Positions 23,681 to 33,904 of a stretch of 64,000 bases of DNA are shown piece by piece (position 1 is the stretch's first letter; each line of letters begins with the position of its first letter). The notes below the pieces were generated by a model, which ran no database searches, had not been told where the DNA came from, and saw only the letters and a program-made list of their open reading frames with translations. This DNA comes from Podocnemis expansa (Eukaryota; Chordata; Testudines; Podocnemididae), in contig ML681964.1 of NCBI GenBank assembly GCA_007922195.1, positions 3,514,325-3,578,324 on the forward strand, given 5' to 3'. A program made the translations under genes and the position numbers.

Positions 23681-25135
23681 CAATGCTAGGAAGTACTCAC
23701 AGAGTCTTCATCTGCTCGGACTCAAATTCAAAGGAGGAGTAATCTTGTCCTAATCTAGGCAATTGAAAAATATAGTCATGCTTTTTAGCATGATATAGAA
23801 TTGTGAATCATGCTGCAAAAACCAACTATTACACAATACTGAGCTACGATCAGAGTCAAGTCAGCTTTACTTGTTCCTTTCCATATTATCACACTGCTAA
23901 TAGTTAAGAATCAAAATCTGTAAAATAATGGACATTTCAGTCTCCTTTGTACCATGACAATTGCTTTGAAGCTGCCTGAGCTCACTGCAGCCACACATCC
24001 ACTGGCAGTGGTAGTTGAGCCTCACACCTGGTGCTCCATGCCTGTTTGTCTTGTAAAATAATCCTGCACAGATCTACTACTAAAAGGCAGCCACAAACAA
24101 GAAGCACCTGGGCAGTCTTCATTATTGAAAGGAGAAGGAGAGCAGGTGGAACAAAGCATTGTATTTACAGTAAACTGAAAGCAAAAACCTGATCCATTGC
24201 CAGGCCTCAGATCAGAGAACAGAAGATTCAGCTTCCACTTTGACTCCAAAGAGAAAACCTCATGTATATTAAAAATTAAAGTCTCTTTAGTATACTGCGA
24301 TAGACATAATCTGATATTTTTATTTTAAAGTGAATTCAGTTGCTTGTAAAATCACTTGTGTTGCCTGGAACAGCAGAGTCTCTATGGTGCAAGAGCTTCC
24401 ATGCTGCTACCCTTCTTCCCTGCCCAGAACATGCCCCATCCTCGATCAGTAGCAGCCACCTTTCAGGGTTGAGATCATAATTCTCTTTCCCAGCTACTTA
24501 AGCACTGGAATTTCTACTGAGGCTACCACAAGAACACCACGTATTGTCAGCTGTGATCATACTGTTCAAATAATCCAGTAGTTAACCATAACTTGTCCAC
24601 ATCTGTGTCAACTAAATGCCCAACTCATGGAACAACCTACTCTAGCTTGAGAAATGATCAGCCCCTTTTTCCCTCTCTCGGAAGATTTGTGCCTCCAATC
24701 TAAAACTGGTTTGCCACCATTATACTAGCTTCCTTAACTAAAACACTGAAGCAGAAAGTCCTTTTAATAAGACTGCTCCATGATATCTGTACATGCTATG
24801 TCCAGAAGTAATTTTGTTTTGGCTCCTTGAGTTCAACCACTCTGGCCTCAAGTGTTCTTTGCATCTCCCCACCTCACCTGGCAGGACTGTAAACTGCTAC
24901 AGACAAATCTAGCACTAAAAAGCAAAACTGAGATCTACTCCCAAAATTCTCACAAATGGTTATTTCAATTTTACAGTTTGAACACCAGGGAAGAATTCTG
25001 GTTAAAAAAAATCCCTCTAAGTAGTCATCCTGCTGTAAATCAAATGTCGGTCTGTGAAACAGAAGGAAGAAAAATACAGGCCTGTTGAAGCATTTTTTGA
25101 ACATCTGGAATTCCCATTGATTCCGCTTTGTTCCT
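23681..25135. other. Unassigned DNA
   Basis: No recognisable gene or element. Frames at 24852-25088 (plus) and 24874-25104 (minus) overlap and have no domain motif. Confidence 0.45.
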
Positions 25136-25139
25136 TTTG

Positions 25140-25265
25140 CTAGCCTAGATTATAAACTCTGTGGCAGGGACTATCCCTTAACCAGGTATTTTAACAGCAG
25201 CCACAGCAATTGGGCCATGATCCTCCTTGTGGTCTTTGGGCTCTGTGATAATACAAAAAATAATT
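25140..25265 (+). repeat. MIR/CORE-SINE 3' tail
   Basis: 'CCTAGATTATAAACTCTGTG', 'GCAGGGACTATCCCTTAACC', then 'CAATTGGGCCATGATCCTCC' and 'GGTCTTTGGGCTCTGTGATA' ending in an ATAATACAAAAAATAA tail. This is the 3' tail also seen on the SINE at 11590-11830. The tRNA-derived 5' part is absent. Confidence 0.7.
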
Positions 25266-25285
25266 TTGAGAAGGTGAGGAACATG

Positions 25286-25491
25286 GGATCATTCTAAAAT
25301 AAACAAGGAGTCCTGAGGCACTTAAAGACTAACAAATACATTTGTTGCATGAGCTCTCATGGGAGAAAAATCCCACTTCGTTTGCTCATGCAATAAATAT
25401 ATTTCTTAGTCTTTAAGTGCCTCAGGACTCCTTGTTTGTTTTACTGAACTACACTAACATGGCTAACCCTTTGAATCTTAGGATCATTCTA
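25286..25491. mobile_element. PLE terminal-repeat foldback with 11-bp TSD
   Basis: The 184-bp insert (25297-25480) has arms 'ACAAGGAGTCCTGAGGCACT' and 'AGTGCCTCAGGACTCCTTGT', which are exact reverse complements, and a short centre near 25372-25386. The right side continues to the full terminus 'ctgaactacactaacatggc', 'taaccctttgaa'. GGATCATTCTA is duplicated exactly on both sides (25286-25296 and 25481-25491). The hammerhead core lost its CTGANGA half at the palindrome centre. Confidence 0.85.
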
Positions 25492-26595
25492 CTTGTGTAT
25501 ATATTATTTCTGAAATACATTTTTTCTTAATGGCTGTCACAAATCAATTATTCCACTTATGAGATTTCTTAATGGCACTAAAGGAAATTCTCCGCATGAC
25601 CTTTCCTGATTCTTTACGACCTCCTACATTCAGTGCAGAATAGGTTTGTGTTTGGTTACTATGCAATATCATAAAGTTGAAAGATTCAGTGGTTCATATT
25701 ACAGAAATGTGCTCTTTTGTTTAAGAAACACATGGGGTAAAATTCCACCCTTTTGAAGAAAAGGGTTTAAAAGAAATACTGTGGCAAATCTCTGCACACT
25801 AAGCGACTCATCCCACCATTCATATACAGGCAAAAATCTTCCTGAAGTCAGTGTGTGAGGACTTCAATGGGAGACCTGAATAGTTTACAATGTGTTTTGC
25901 TACATATTTATTACAGATATTCCTGAGAGTAGGGCTTTCTTATCTGTGCTCCTGACTAATGCAATTTGCCATTAAGCTGTGTGAATACCTCTCTCTCTAT
26001 CTCTCTGGTTCAACTGACTTCCCAATCATTGTCCCCAGGAAATAAGACACCAACACTACAAATGTTAGGATCATTACAAGAGAATTCTACTCTGGCCTAC
26101 ACAGCTTAGCCTAACCAGGAAATGTTTATATAACTTATGTTTACATCAGAGTTGCCAGGAATCACTGAACTTCCTTTCCTCTCCATGTCACAACAGAAGA
26201 AGTGGGTGGTCAGCTGGTAAGTAGGATATTATATAGGTATTTAAGCAAGATAGTAAGCCCTAAAAACATGATAATGAAATAAAAAAAATTCCACTGTTAT
26301 GCAATGATGTTCACGGCACTATTTTAAGCTATTTCTTAAGGATTATCACAAATCAAATATCCCAATGATGAGATTTCTTGCATCCTATAGATTCTTTTCA
26401 CCATGGACTTGTCTTCCATCACACAACCTCAATATACGTGGATTGTGTGCCACCTATCAGTTAAATGATGTGCAGTATAACACAGAAGAGAAGAGACAAT
26501 GAAAATCAACTGCCCAGTGTCAATCACCATGTGAATGGGGGAGCTCGTACCTGGCAAGTCAGCAACACAGAAAAGAGTATTGCACAAAATGGACA
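25492..26595. other. Unassigned AT-rich DNA
   Basis: No gene or clear mobile element. A (CT)n-like tract occurs at about 25989-26006. About 25835-25880 shows part of the dispersed 'CCTGAAGTCAGTG...CTTCAATGGGAG' ancient repeat. Confidence 0.45.
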
Positions 26596-26597
26596 TA

Positions 26598-28115
26598 TAG
26601 AATCATAGAATCATAGGGTTGGAAGGGACCCCACGAGGTCATCTAGTCCAACCCCCTGCCAAAAAAAGCAGGACCACTCCCATTAGATCATCCCAGTCAA
26701 TGTTTTGTCCAGCTGGGACTTGAACACCTCCAGAGATGGAGATTCCACCACCTCCCTAGGCAACTTATTCCAATGCTTCACCACTCGCCTAGTAAGGAAG
26801 TTTCTCCTAATATCCAGCCTGGACTGCCCCAGCTGTAACTTGAAACCATTGCGTCTCGTTCTGCCCTCTGTTACTACCGAGAACAGTCGAGCTCCATCCT
26901 CCTTGGAGCAACCCTTCAAATAGTTGAAGGTTGCTATCAAATCCCCCCTCAGTCTTCTCTTCTGCAGGCTAAATAAGCCTAGTTCCTTCAGTCTTTCTTC
27001 ATAGGGCTTGTGCTCCAGCCCTTTGATCATTTTGGTTGCCCTCCTCTGGACTCTCTCTAATTTGTCCATGTCCTTTTTGTAGCGGGGAGCCCCAAACTGG
27101 ACACAGTATTCCAGATGTGGCCTCACTAGTGCAGAATAGAGGGGAATGATCACATCCCTTGATCTGCTGGTAACACTTCTTCTGATGCAGCCCAGTATGC
27201 CATTGGCCTTTCTGGCAGCAAGCGCACACTGCTGACTCATATCCAGCTTCCCATCCACCATGACTCCCAGGTCCTTTTCTCCAGTGCTGCTATTTAGCTG
27301 ATCACTCCCCAGCCTGTAGCAGTACATGGGGTTTTTTCATCCCAAGTGCAGGATTTTACACTTATCCTTGTTGAACCTCATGAGATTCCTCTTGGCCCAC
27401 TGCTCCAATTTGTCTAGGTCTCCCTGAATCCTGTCCCTGCCCTCTAGGGTGTCTACCGTTCCCCCCAGTTTGGTATCATCTGCAAACTTACTAAGTGTGC
27501 AATCTATCCCATCATCCAGATCATTAATGAAAACATTGAACAGAACTGGCCCCAGGACCGACCCTTGGGGCACACCACTTGTTACTGCCTGCCAACTTGA
27601 CATGGAGCCATTGATTCCTACACGCTGAAACCGTTGTTCTAGCCAGTTTTCTATCCACCTTACAGTCCATGCATCTAACCCATACTTCCTTAATTTGCCA
27701 ATGAGAATGCTGTGGGAAACCGTATCAAAAGCCTTGCTAAAGTCAAGGTATATCACATCAACGGCTCTTCCTGCATCCACAAATCCAGTCATCTCACATC
27801 ATAGAAGGCGATGAGGTTGGTCAGGCATGATTTACCCTTGGTGAATCCATGCTGACTGTTCCTGATTACTCTATTTTCCTCCAAGTGTTTCAGGATGGAT
27901 TCTTTGAGAAGCTGCTCCATGATTTTTCCAGGGATTGAGGTGAGGCTGACAGGTCTGTAATTCCCAGGATCATCCTTTTTGCCTTTCTTGAAGATAGGTA
28001 CTATATTTGCTTTTTTCCAGTCCTCTGGCACCTCCCCTGTTCACCACGAGTTTTCAAAGATAATGGCCAACGGTACTGCTATCTCATCAGCCAGCTCCCT
28101 TTCAGTGCAACTCAT
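26598..28115 (-). mobile_element. CR1 LINE, 5'-truncated, recent
   Basis: The 3' end is at low coordinates and shows the CR1 hallmark octamer tail (AGAATCAT repeated, plus strand) followed by 'AGGGTTGGAAGGGACCCCAC'. Moving upstream on the minus strand comes the 3' untranslated part, then ORF2 from about 26683 to 28115, where the element is 5'-truncated inside the RT domain. CR1 LINEs copy themselves by target-primed reverse transcription and are usually truncated like this. Close similarity to the copy at 53255-54336 points to one subfamily. Confidence 0.95.
26683..28115 (-). pseudogene. CR1 ORF2 reverse transcriptase, broken
   Basis: Three segments read on the minus strand. 28031-27789 has '[20 protein letters not shown]' (early RT motifs). 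After a frameshift near 27790, 27792-27337 has '[12 protein letters not shown]' (motif A), '[14 protein letters not shown]' (motif B) and 'FADDTKLGG' (motif C). 27327-26683 continues in the same frame to the C-terminus, rich in Arg/Lys. The in-frame stop at 27337-27339 stands where the second CR1 copy has Arg, which fits CGA-to-TGA decay at a CpG. The upstream piece with 'ELADEIAVPLAIIFENSW' (28041-28115) is also CR1. The copy cannot encode an active RT. Confidence 0.92.
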
Positions 28116-28985
28116 AATTTTATGTCTTTTGCCTAGATAAAGCTCAAGCTCATTAGAAAAGCCACAGATTACAAAAACAACTGGAAGAGCAAAGAGGCCT
28201 AATCTCTTTTCAGAATCTAAATTCAGCAACACCAATACTGTGCTATCCAATGAGCGGTCAGTTTTCAGCACAAATGAATAACAGATCCATTTACGTGGAA
28301 TGAACCCTTTTAAACACCCACCCACCCATGTGGGGATGCTGTAGAGGGCAATTTCAGTCGAGTGGCTCTGTTTGACTGCTTGATCTGAGAATGCATTTTG
28401 TGCTGCTTGCCCTGGGCACCATGCTCATGCATGTGCACAGACACACACACAGAGCATTTTTTCATTCCAAATTCAACTCATTTTAGCTGCCAGACACTCC
28501 TTTGTCTTATACTGTAATGCTAACAGTCCAACTTGATGATTCCAGGACCTCTTAGGAGTCAGGTCTGTTATTTTTAAAAACCATCTTTGTTGATTATGTT
28601 TTCAGCATGGACCCATTTCACATACTAAAAACATCAGAGGGCAAATATAGCAGATAGATTTTCTGAGCATGAAAACTACTAATGCCATTGTTTCTTCTGG
28701 AAGAAGATATTTTCAGCATCTTTTTAAAGCAATATGATGTTTTTGGACCAGAGCAGGTTGAAGCTTCCTATATGGCACCTAATTCATTTTCTACATCCCA
28801 GATAAACCTGTTGAAATTTTGACCTACCTACCCATATACAATATTATAATTAGGAGAAAATATAGACAAACAGTAAGTGATGGTCCGGTAGAAAATATGA
28901 GCACTGCTAAATTCAAAGATGCAATCCTCATACACAGGAGGTTCATTTTCATAATAATATGGTTGGGGAATTGAGGGTGAGTCAT
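28116..28985. other. Unassigned DNA
   Basis: No recognisable gene. A short (CA)n tract lies at 28438-28452. Confidence 0.45.
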
Positions 28986-29181
28986 TGTTCTAAGGTTCAG
29001 GGTTGGGTGGGTGGAGCTGGAGGGTCACCGCCCCAGTGGGCATGCTGGAGCCACTGTACCTCATTTGAGCATCATAACTCTGAGGAATTGCAAATATTGA
29101 TAGCGATTGTGTCATTGCAGGCCACAAGAAATAACTTTAGGAGCTGCATGTGGCCCATGAGCCACAAGTTTGAGACCCCTG
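28985..29181. mobile_element. hAT right-end fragment
   Basis: The right terminus 'GCATGTGGCCCATGAGCCAC', 'AAGTTTGAGACCCCTG' is the reverse complement of the hAT start CAGGGGTCTCAAAC. A GC-rich stretch with 'GGGTCACCGCCCCAGTGGGC' precedes it. No clear left terminus or TSD, so the left boundary is approximate. Confidence 0.55.
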
Positions 29182-29785
29182 ATATATAGCTACAGCTGGA
29201 GAAAAGAAATACTTGATGTTCTAATATTATGATATCTATGGAGACAAAAAAGTGTCACCTCTTTATTTCCCTCTCCTTGTGAAATGGCTTAATAACATCC
29301 ACAGCACTAACCTCTTATTGCTCCAGTACAGGGATCAGATCTATTTTAGATTGGGATTCTACCAGTTGTGCAATTGACTACATTTGGTCACACAAGCAGA
29401 CACACACACACATATTAATTTGTGTCAGGATTTCCATTAGCACTTGCAACACCAGAGTGGCTGCTTCTGCTGCACTCTTAAATGTGGAAGTCAGATCAAA
29501 CTTTGCATTTCCAATCTGTGGAGTATCTTTGCATTCTACATGCTGATTTATCAGATAGCAGTGATGAAAGTTCACAGCTTCTGAATCAATTAAATAGTGC
29601 AACTACCAATTTTATTTCATTTAAAATTTAATGTTGTTCATACATGCTAATGAATATTTAGCCAAGCAAGCACAAATATCAGACAGCAACAATGTACTTT
29701 ATTTATAGGGCTTCTTTTGCTATGAAAGATCCCCAACTGCTTTAAAACTATATACCTGTGGCAACACTTACGTGCAGTTGCTTCT
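29182..29785. other. Unassigned DNA
   Basis: No gene or element recognised. A short (CA)n tract is at 29396-29411. Confidence 0.45.
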
Positions 29786-30110
29786 AGAGGAAGCAGTCTG
29801 GCCAGCTCATGATTTTATCATGAGTCTCATGATATTCAATCCTCTTTATTAAAGCCTGTACCCCCTACAATCATGTGATTGTGTGAAAATCTCAACTTTC
29901 ATTTTTTAAAAAAGGTAAATTTCTGTCTCTTGTGATTGCAGAGGAAAGTTTGCAAATGTGAACCTTGAAAGGCTCAAATGCCCAGATGGCAAATAAAAAC
30001 AACAAAAAATTGATAATTTGATGTTGCATGGCTTTTTAAACAATCTCATGACTGAGCTGGAGGGAGGCTGACTCATGATTTTTGAATGCTTGTGGTTGGC
30101 AATGTCAAGA
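29785..30110 (+). mobile_element. Short DNA-transposon-like element, copy 1
   Basis: It starts 'CCAGCTCATGATTTTATCAT', has a middle 'AAAATCTCAACTTTCATTTT', a block with 'GAACCTTGAAAGGCTCAAAT' and ends 'TGACTCATGATTTTTGAATG', 'CTTGTGGTTGGCAATG'. The same series occurs at 54785-55090 (copy 2). The GGTTGGCAA end in this copy and TTGCCAAC at the start of copy 2 suggest terminal inverted repeats of a roughly 300-bp MITE. Confidence 0.55.
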
Positions 30111-30184
30111 GACAGCAAACATGTACCACATGGCACAACAGTGGGGGGAATGAGGAAATTTGGTAAGACATGAAGTTAGCCAGC

Positions 30185-30275
30185 TGAGACCATATTCAGA
30201 GCCTGATCTTGCACCACTCAAGTCAATGAGGATTTTGCTATTGACTTTCATAGAACAAGATCAGGGAGCAGTCAT
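30185..30275. repeat. Ancient palindromic repeat ('cctgatctt...aagatcagg')
   Basis: 'GAGCCTGATCTTGCACCACT' and 'ATAGAACAAGATCAGGGAGC' form an imperfect inverted repeat with 'CAAGTCAATGAGGATTTTGC' and 'TATTGACTTTCAT' between them. It is the same palindromic family as 57265-57345. Confidence 0.5.
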
Positions 30276-30639
30276 TTAAATAAATGTGGCCTGGTTTACT
30301 GAGGTGTTGAGCACTTACAGTTCTCATGTACAATACACAGTGAGTTTGACCCAAAAGACTGGGAAGGAAGACACCCACTACCCTTGAATTTGCATAAAAT
30401 GAAATCATATGTTACTGCTTGCCCTGTTAGATGCACAGCAGATGGCGAGAACACCCATAGCACCTTTTGATGTCTTCGATTCAGCTACCCGGCAGCGAGA
30501 GAAATCAGCATCAAGTGTTCAAAACAGCCCATCTTATGGAAAAAACTGTCAATCATCTCTAAAAGGCAGCTTTTCTCCAAATAAACACTTGACTGCATAA
30601 TGAGCTCGCGCAAACTTGTGCAGCCCTATTGAAAGAGAC

Positions 30640-30704
30640 GGTTACTCACCTTGGTGCAGTAGTTGAGGTTCTTCGAGGTGATTGTCCCTGTCTGTGCTCC
30701 ACTA
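30640..30704. repeat. DIRS left (3') terminal inverted repeat
   Basis: 'GGTTACTCACCTTGGTGCAG', 'TAGTTGAGGTTCTTCGAGGT', then 'GATTGTCCCTGTCTGTGCTC'. The inner part pairs with the right terminus at 36145-36179. The outer 25 or so bases are present only here, a normal asymmetry of DIRS ends. Confidence 0.85.
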
Positions 30705-30732
30705 CCCACCCTCCTCCCCACCCACCTTCTCT

Positions 30733-30769
30733 TCTTCTTTGAGGAGTGTCTCTGTGGGTGCTACACTAC
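30733..30769. repeat. DIRS internal complementary region
   Basis: 'TTCTTTGAGGAGTGTCTCTG', 'TGGGTGCTACACTA' matches the reverse complement of the right terminus with few mismatches. In DIRS replication this region is thought to template the joining of the two ends into a circular intermediate. Confidence 0.8.
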
Positions 30770-31149
30770 AGGAAACTGAAGAGCAGTGACTTTAGCTGGA
30801 GAGAAAGAGCTTTGGAGCTGAGATTTGTATAAGTGATAAAACCGATTGCCCAAAGAGTGCATCTGAGATTGAGTGTTTTTCCATAGCATAGTGTTTGGAG
30901 GAAGTGTGCATGGAAGCCCATCTGGCTGCTTTACAAGTGTTCATAATAGGTATATTGCTGAGAAAAGCAACTGAGGTAGGAAGGACTCTTGTGGAGTAGT
31001 CCTAATTTGAGTTGGAGGCTGTTGCTGTTTTATTTGATAGCAAGGGTGAGGAAATCCATTTGGACAGCTGCTGTTTGGAAATGGATTGTCCTTTAGACTG
31101 TTCTGTGATTGAGACAAATAGTGTTGATGATTTCTAACTGGTTTTGTTC

Positions 31150-31470
31150 TTTCCAGGTAAAAAGAAAGTGCTCTTCAGACCTCCAGAGTATGGAAAGCTA
31201 TTTCCCTGTTCTCTGTATGGGGTTCTGAGCAGAAGACAGCTAGGTGAATGGGCTCATTTACATGAAGACAGAACTTTTGGCAGGAATTTTGGGTGTGGTC
31301 TTATAAGTGACTTTGTCTTTGTAAAAGATGATGTATGGTGGATCTGCCATTAATGCTGCCAATTCACCCACTCTTCTAGCAAAAGCGATAGCAATGAGGA
31401 CTGCAACCTTCATGGAGACATGCAGCAAAGAGCACATTGTGAGTGGTTCAAAAGATGGTGCCATGAGTGC
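31150..31470 (-). pseudogene. DIRS tyrosine recombinase fragment
   Basis: The frame at 31464-31258 (68 residues) carries 'MKVAVLIAIAFARRVGELAA', matching the 'S/ARRVGEL' helix that holds the first catalytic Arg of DIRS tyrosine recombinases. It continues with 'LMADPPYIIFYKDKV'. The downstream His-x-x-Arg and Tyr region cannot be read in one frame. This enzyme would integrate the circular DNA copy. Confidence 0.7.
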
Positions 31471-31807
31471 ATGAAGGACCAGGTTCAGGTCCCAGGAAGG
31501 GACTGGAGCTCTGGTCTCAGGGTAAGTATTTTTTAAGCCTTCATGAACTGTTTGGTTGTTGGATGGGTGAAAATGGTGTTGCCATCTAGTTCCTTATGGA
31601 AGGCTGCTATAGCGGCTAAGTGTACTGTGAAAGAATTCAATGTCAGACTTATTTTTTTAATGTATGTAATCTAGCACCTGGTGTAAGGGCACAAAGATAG
31701 TGTTGGGATGTTTATTGGCACACCATGTGCTATATCTTTTTAATTTGCATATGTAGGTTTTTCTTGTGTTTGGTTTCCTGCTGTTCAGCAGAATGTTTTG
31801 AACCTCT

Positions 31808-32062
31808 CTAACATTTTAGTTCTGTGTCCATGAACCATGGAGTAGCCACACTTTGAGGTTCAGGATCATTTGATTTGAGCAGTGTGTCTGTCCTGAATTT
31901 TGCGAGAGGAGGTGCGGTACTTGAGATAGGTGTTGTGGAGGACACTGCCATCTGGAGAAGAAAGGGGAACCAAATGTGCCTGGGCCATGTAGGAGCTACT
32001 AGAATGACATGTAGCTTGTGGATGACTCTATTCAGAAGGGATATGGGTGAGAATGCATACAT
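31808..32062 (-). pseudogene. DIRS ORF fragment after RNase H
   Basis: It contains 'YAFSPISLLNRVIHKLHVIL' and 'VAPTWPRHIWFPFLLQMAVS', a segment conserved in DIRS polyproteins between the RNase H/methyltransferase part and the recombinase. The segment is open for 84 codons but stops isolate it from the neighbouring domains. Confidence 0.7.
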
Positions 32063-32310
32063 TTAGAGGAGTATCCTAAGTGATGGTGAGAGTATCCTAA
32101 AGAGGTCCTAGACCAACTCTGGAACAGAACTGTGGATGTTTGGTATTCTGTCCCATAGCAAATAAGTCTTAGCACTTAAATATTGTCTGAGGATGGCAGG
32201 TAAACTCCCCTTTCATGAGGGTGTGGAAATACTCTGCTCAGGGAGTCCATGACTGGGTTCAGCTCTTCTGGTAAGTATGAAGCAGTTCTGATTATGTTGT
32301 GTGTGATGCA

Positions 32311-32917
32311 TCAGTTTCGAATGACTGTTTCCTTGAATAATGATTGGGGTCTCATGCTACCTTTGTGATTTATATAACACATGAATATTTGACTGACTTC
32401 TTGGTGACTAATGGGAGGAACTGTTTGCATGCACACTATACTGCTCTCAGGTCCAGCAGGTTTATGTGAATATTGGTTTCTGCTTTGGACCAATGGCCCT
32501 GTATCCTGTTCTGTAGTAGATGTGCCCACCCAGCCTATTAGGGAGGCATCTATTGTGATTGTAAGTGTTGGGGATTTGGGGGCAAATGGAACCCCACAGG
32601 CACACATTCTTTAGGATAGTCCACCATATTAGGATTGTTTTATACTGAGTGGTAATATTAGGGTTTTGCTGATATTGTGCTTTTGTGGGTTGTGCACAGT
32701 TAGAAGCCATGCTTGCAGGGGTCTCGTATGTAGCCTGGTATGCTTCACCATGAAGGGCATTGCAGATATATGTCCTAATTATCATAGACAAGCCCTGGCC
32801 AGTATCTGAGGACTGTTGGAGATGGATGACATTGATTATGTTGATAAATCTTTGTACAGCTCTTGCCTGTATCATGTCAAAGTAAGCGCCAATAAATTCT
32901 AATATTTGAACTAGCAT
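32311..32917 (-). pseudogene. DIRS RNase H-like region, broken
   Basis: 32917-32462 begins 'LVQILEFIGAYFDMIQARA', the segment after the RT thumb in DIRS elements. In another frame, 32607-32311 has 'TLTITIDASLIGWVG' followed by 'TGPLVQS', which resembles the RNase H start (TDAS-x-x-GWG). The two parts lie in different frames, so at least one frameshift has occurred. Confidence 0.7.
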
Positions 32918-33018
32918 AGTAGATGATTTCTCATCATTTATTCATAGACCTAGGCTGGAAAAGAGAGCCATTGCTGAGTGTGTGGCCTCTTGTGCCTTTG
33001 TTAGCATTGATGCTTTTA

Positions 33019-33417
33019 TCAGGCAATCATTAAGGTCATTATGCCCTGTTTTCGTAGGTGGGCAGCCACCACTGATAGTACCTTTGAGAAGACTCTGGGT
33101 GCATTTGAGAGTCCAAAAGGTAGGACATTGTATTGAAAATGGTGGTCTCCTAGATTCAACCTCAGGAATCTCCTGCGCAAGGAATAGATTGTGACGTGGC
33201 AGTATGCATGTTGGAGGTCAAGAGCAAAGAGCCAATCTCCCTTTTCTAGAGCAGGAATTATTGTTAATGTTACCATCTTGAAGTGATAAGTCATGACAAA
33301 TTTGTTGTCTTTCCTTAGATCGAGGATGGGTCTCCAGCCACCTGTCTTTTTCTCTGTGAAGAAATATTGTGAATAAAAGCCCTTCCTTCTGGACTGTATT
33401 GGGACTGTCTCTATCAT
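33019..33417 (-). pseudogene. DIRS reverse transcriptase fragment
   Basis: 132 residues. Seen in order: 'KGFYSQYFFTEKKTGGWRPI' and LDLRKDNKF (fingers), 'GDWLFALDLQHAYCHVTI' (motif A, with the normal Asp-Ala-Tyr changed to His-Ala-Tyr after LDLQ), and 'VLPFGLSNAPRVFSKVL' (motif B). The catalytic Tyr-x-Asp-Asp box should follow soon after, but a frameshift near 33018-33025 scrambles it. Sequence resuming as 'LIKASMLTKAQEATHSAMAL' in another frame shows that the domain originally continued. Confidence 0.88.
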
Positions 33418-33904
33418 GCCTAGTGAACAGATGTGTTGAACTTCCTGTTGTAACAGTGCTCTTGAGAGGGGTCCCTGAAAAGGGATGGGGAAAGGAATTG
33501 TGTTGAAGGGATTGAAGAAAAGGAGATAAAATATCCTTTGTCTATTATTTTAAAAACCTATCTATCTGTTGTGATTTCTTTCCAGAGATGTCAGAATGGT
33601 GACAGGTGAGTCCCAAAGGTGGCATTATTGGTAAGTAATTCCTGGGCATGTACGTTTGGTGGCAGGAGGTCTTGTGCTCTCAACCTGACCTTCAAAATCG
33701 CTCCCTGGAGGAGGCCTCCTGGCTTGTTGAGGTTCACTTAAATGGTAAGTGACGTTTAGTTTGATGTTGTTTACACTGGTTGTCAAAGCTTCTGTGTGAC
33801 TTGGTGTATGGTGGTCTGGACCTTTATGAATAAAATTTACCCTGTTTTTTTCTTCGTTACAGGATTGTATAATCCTAAAGATTTTAAAGTTGCCCACGAG
33901 ACTT

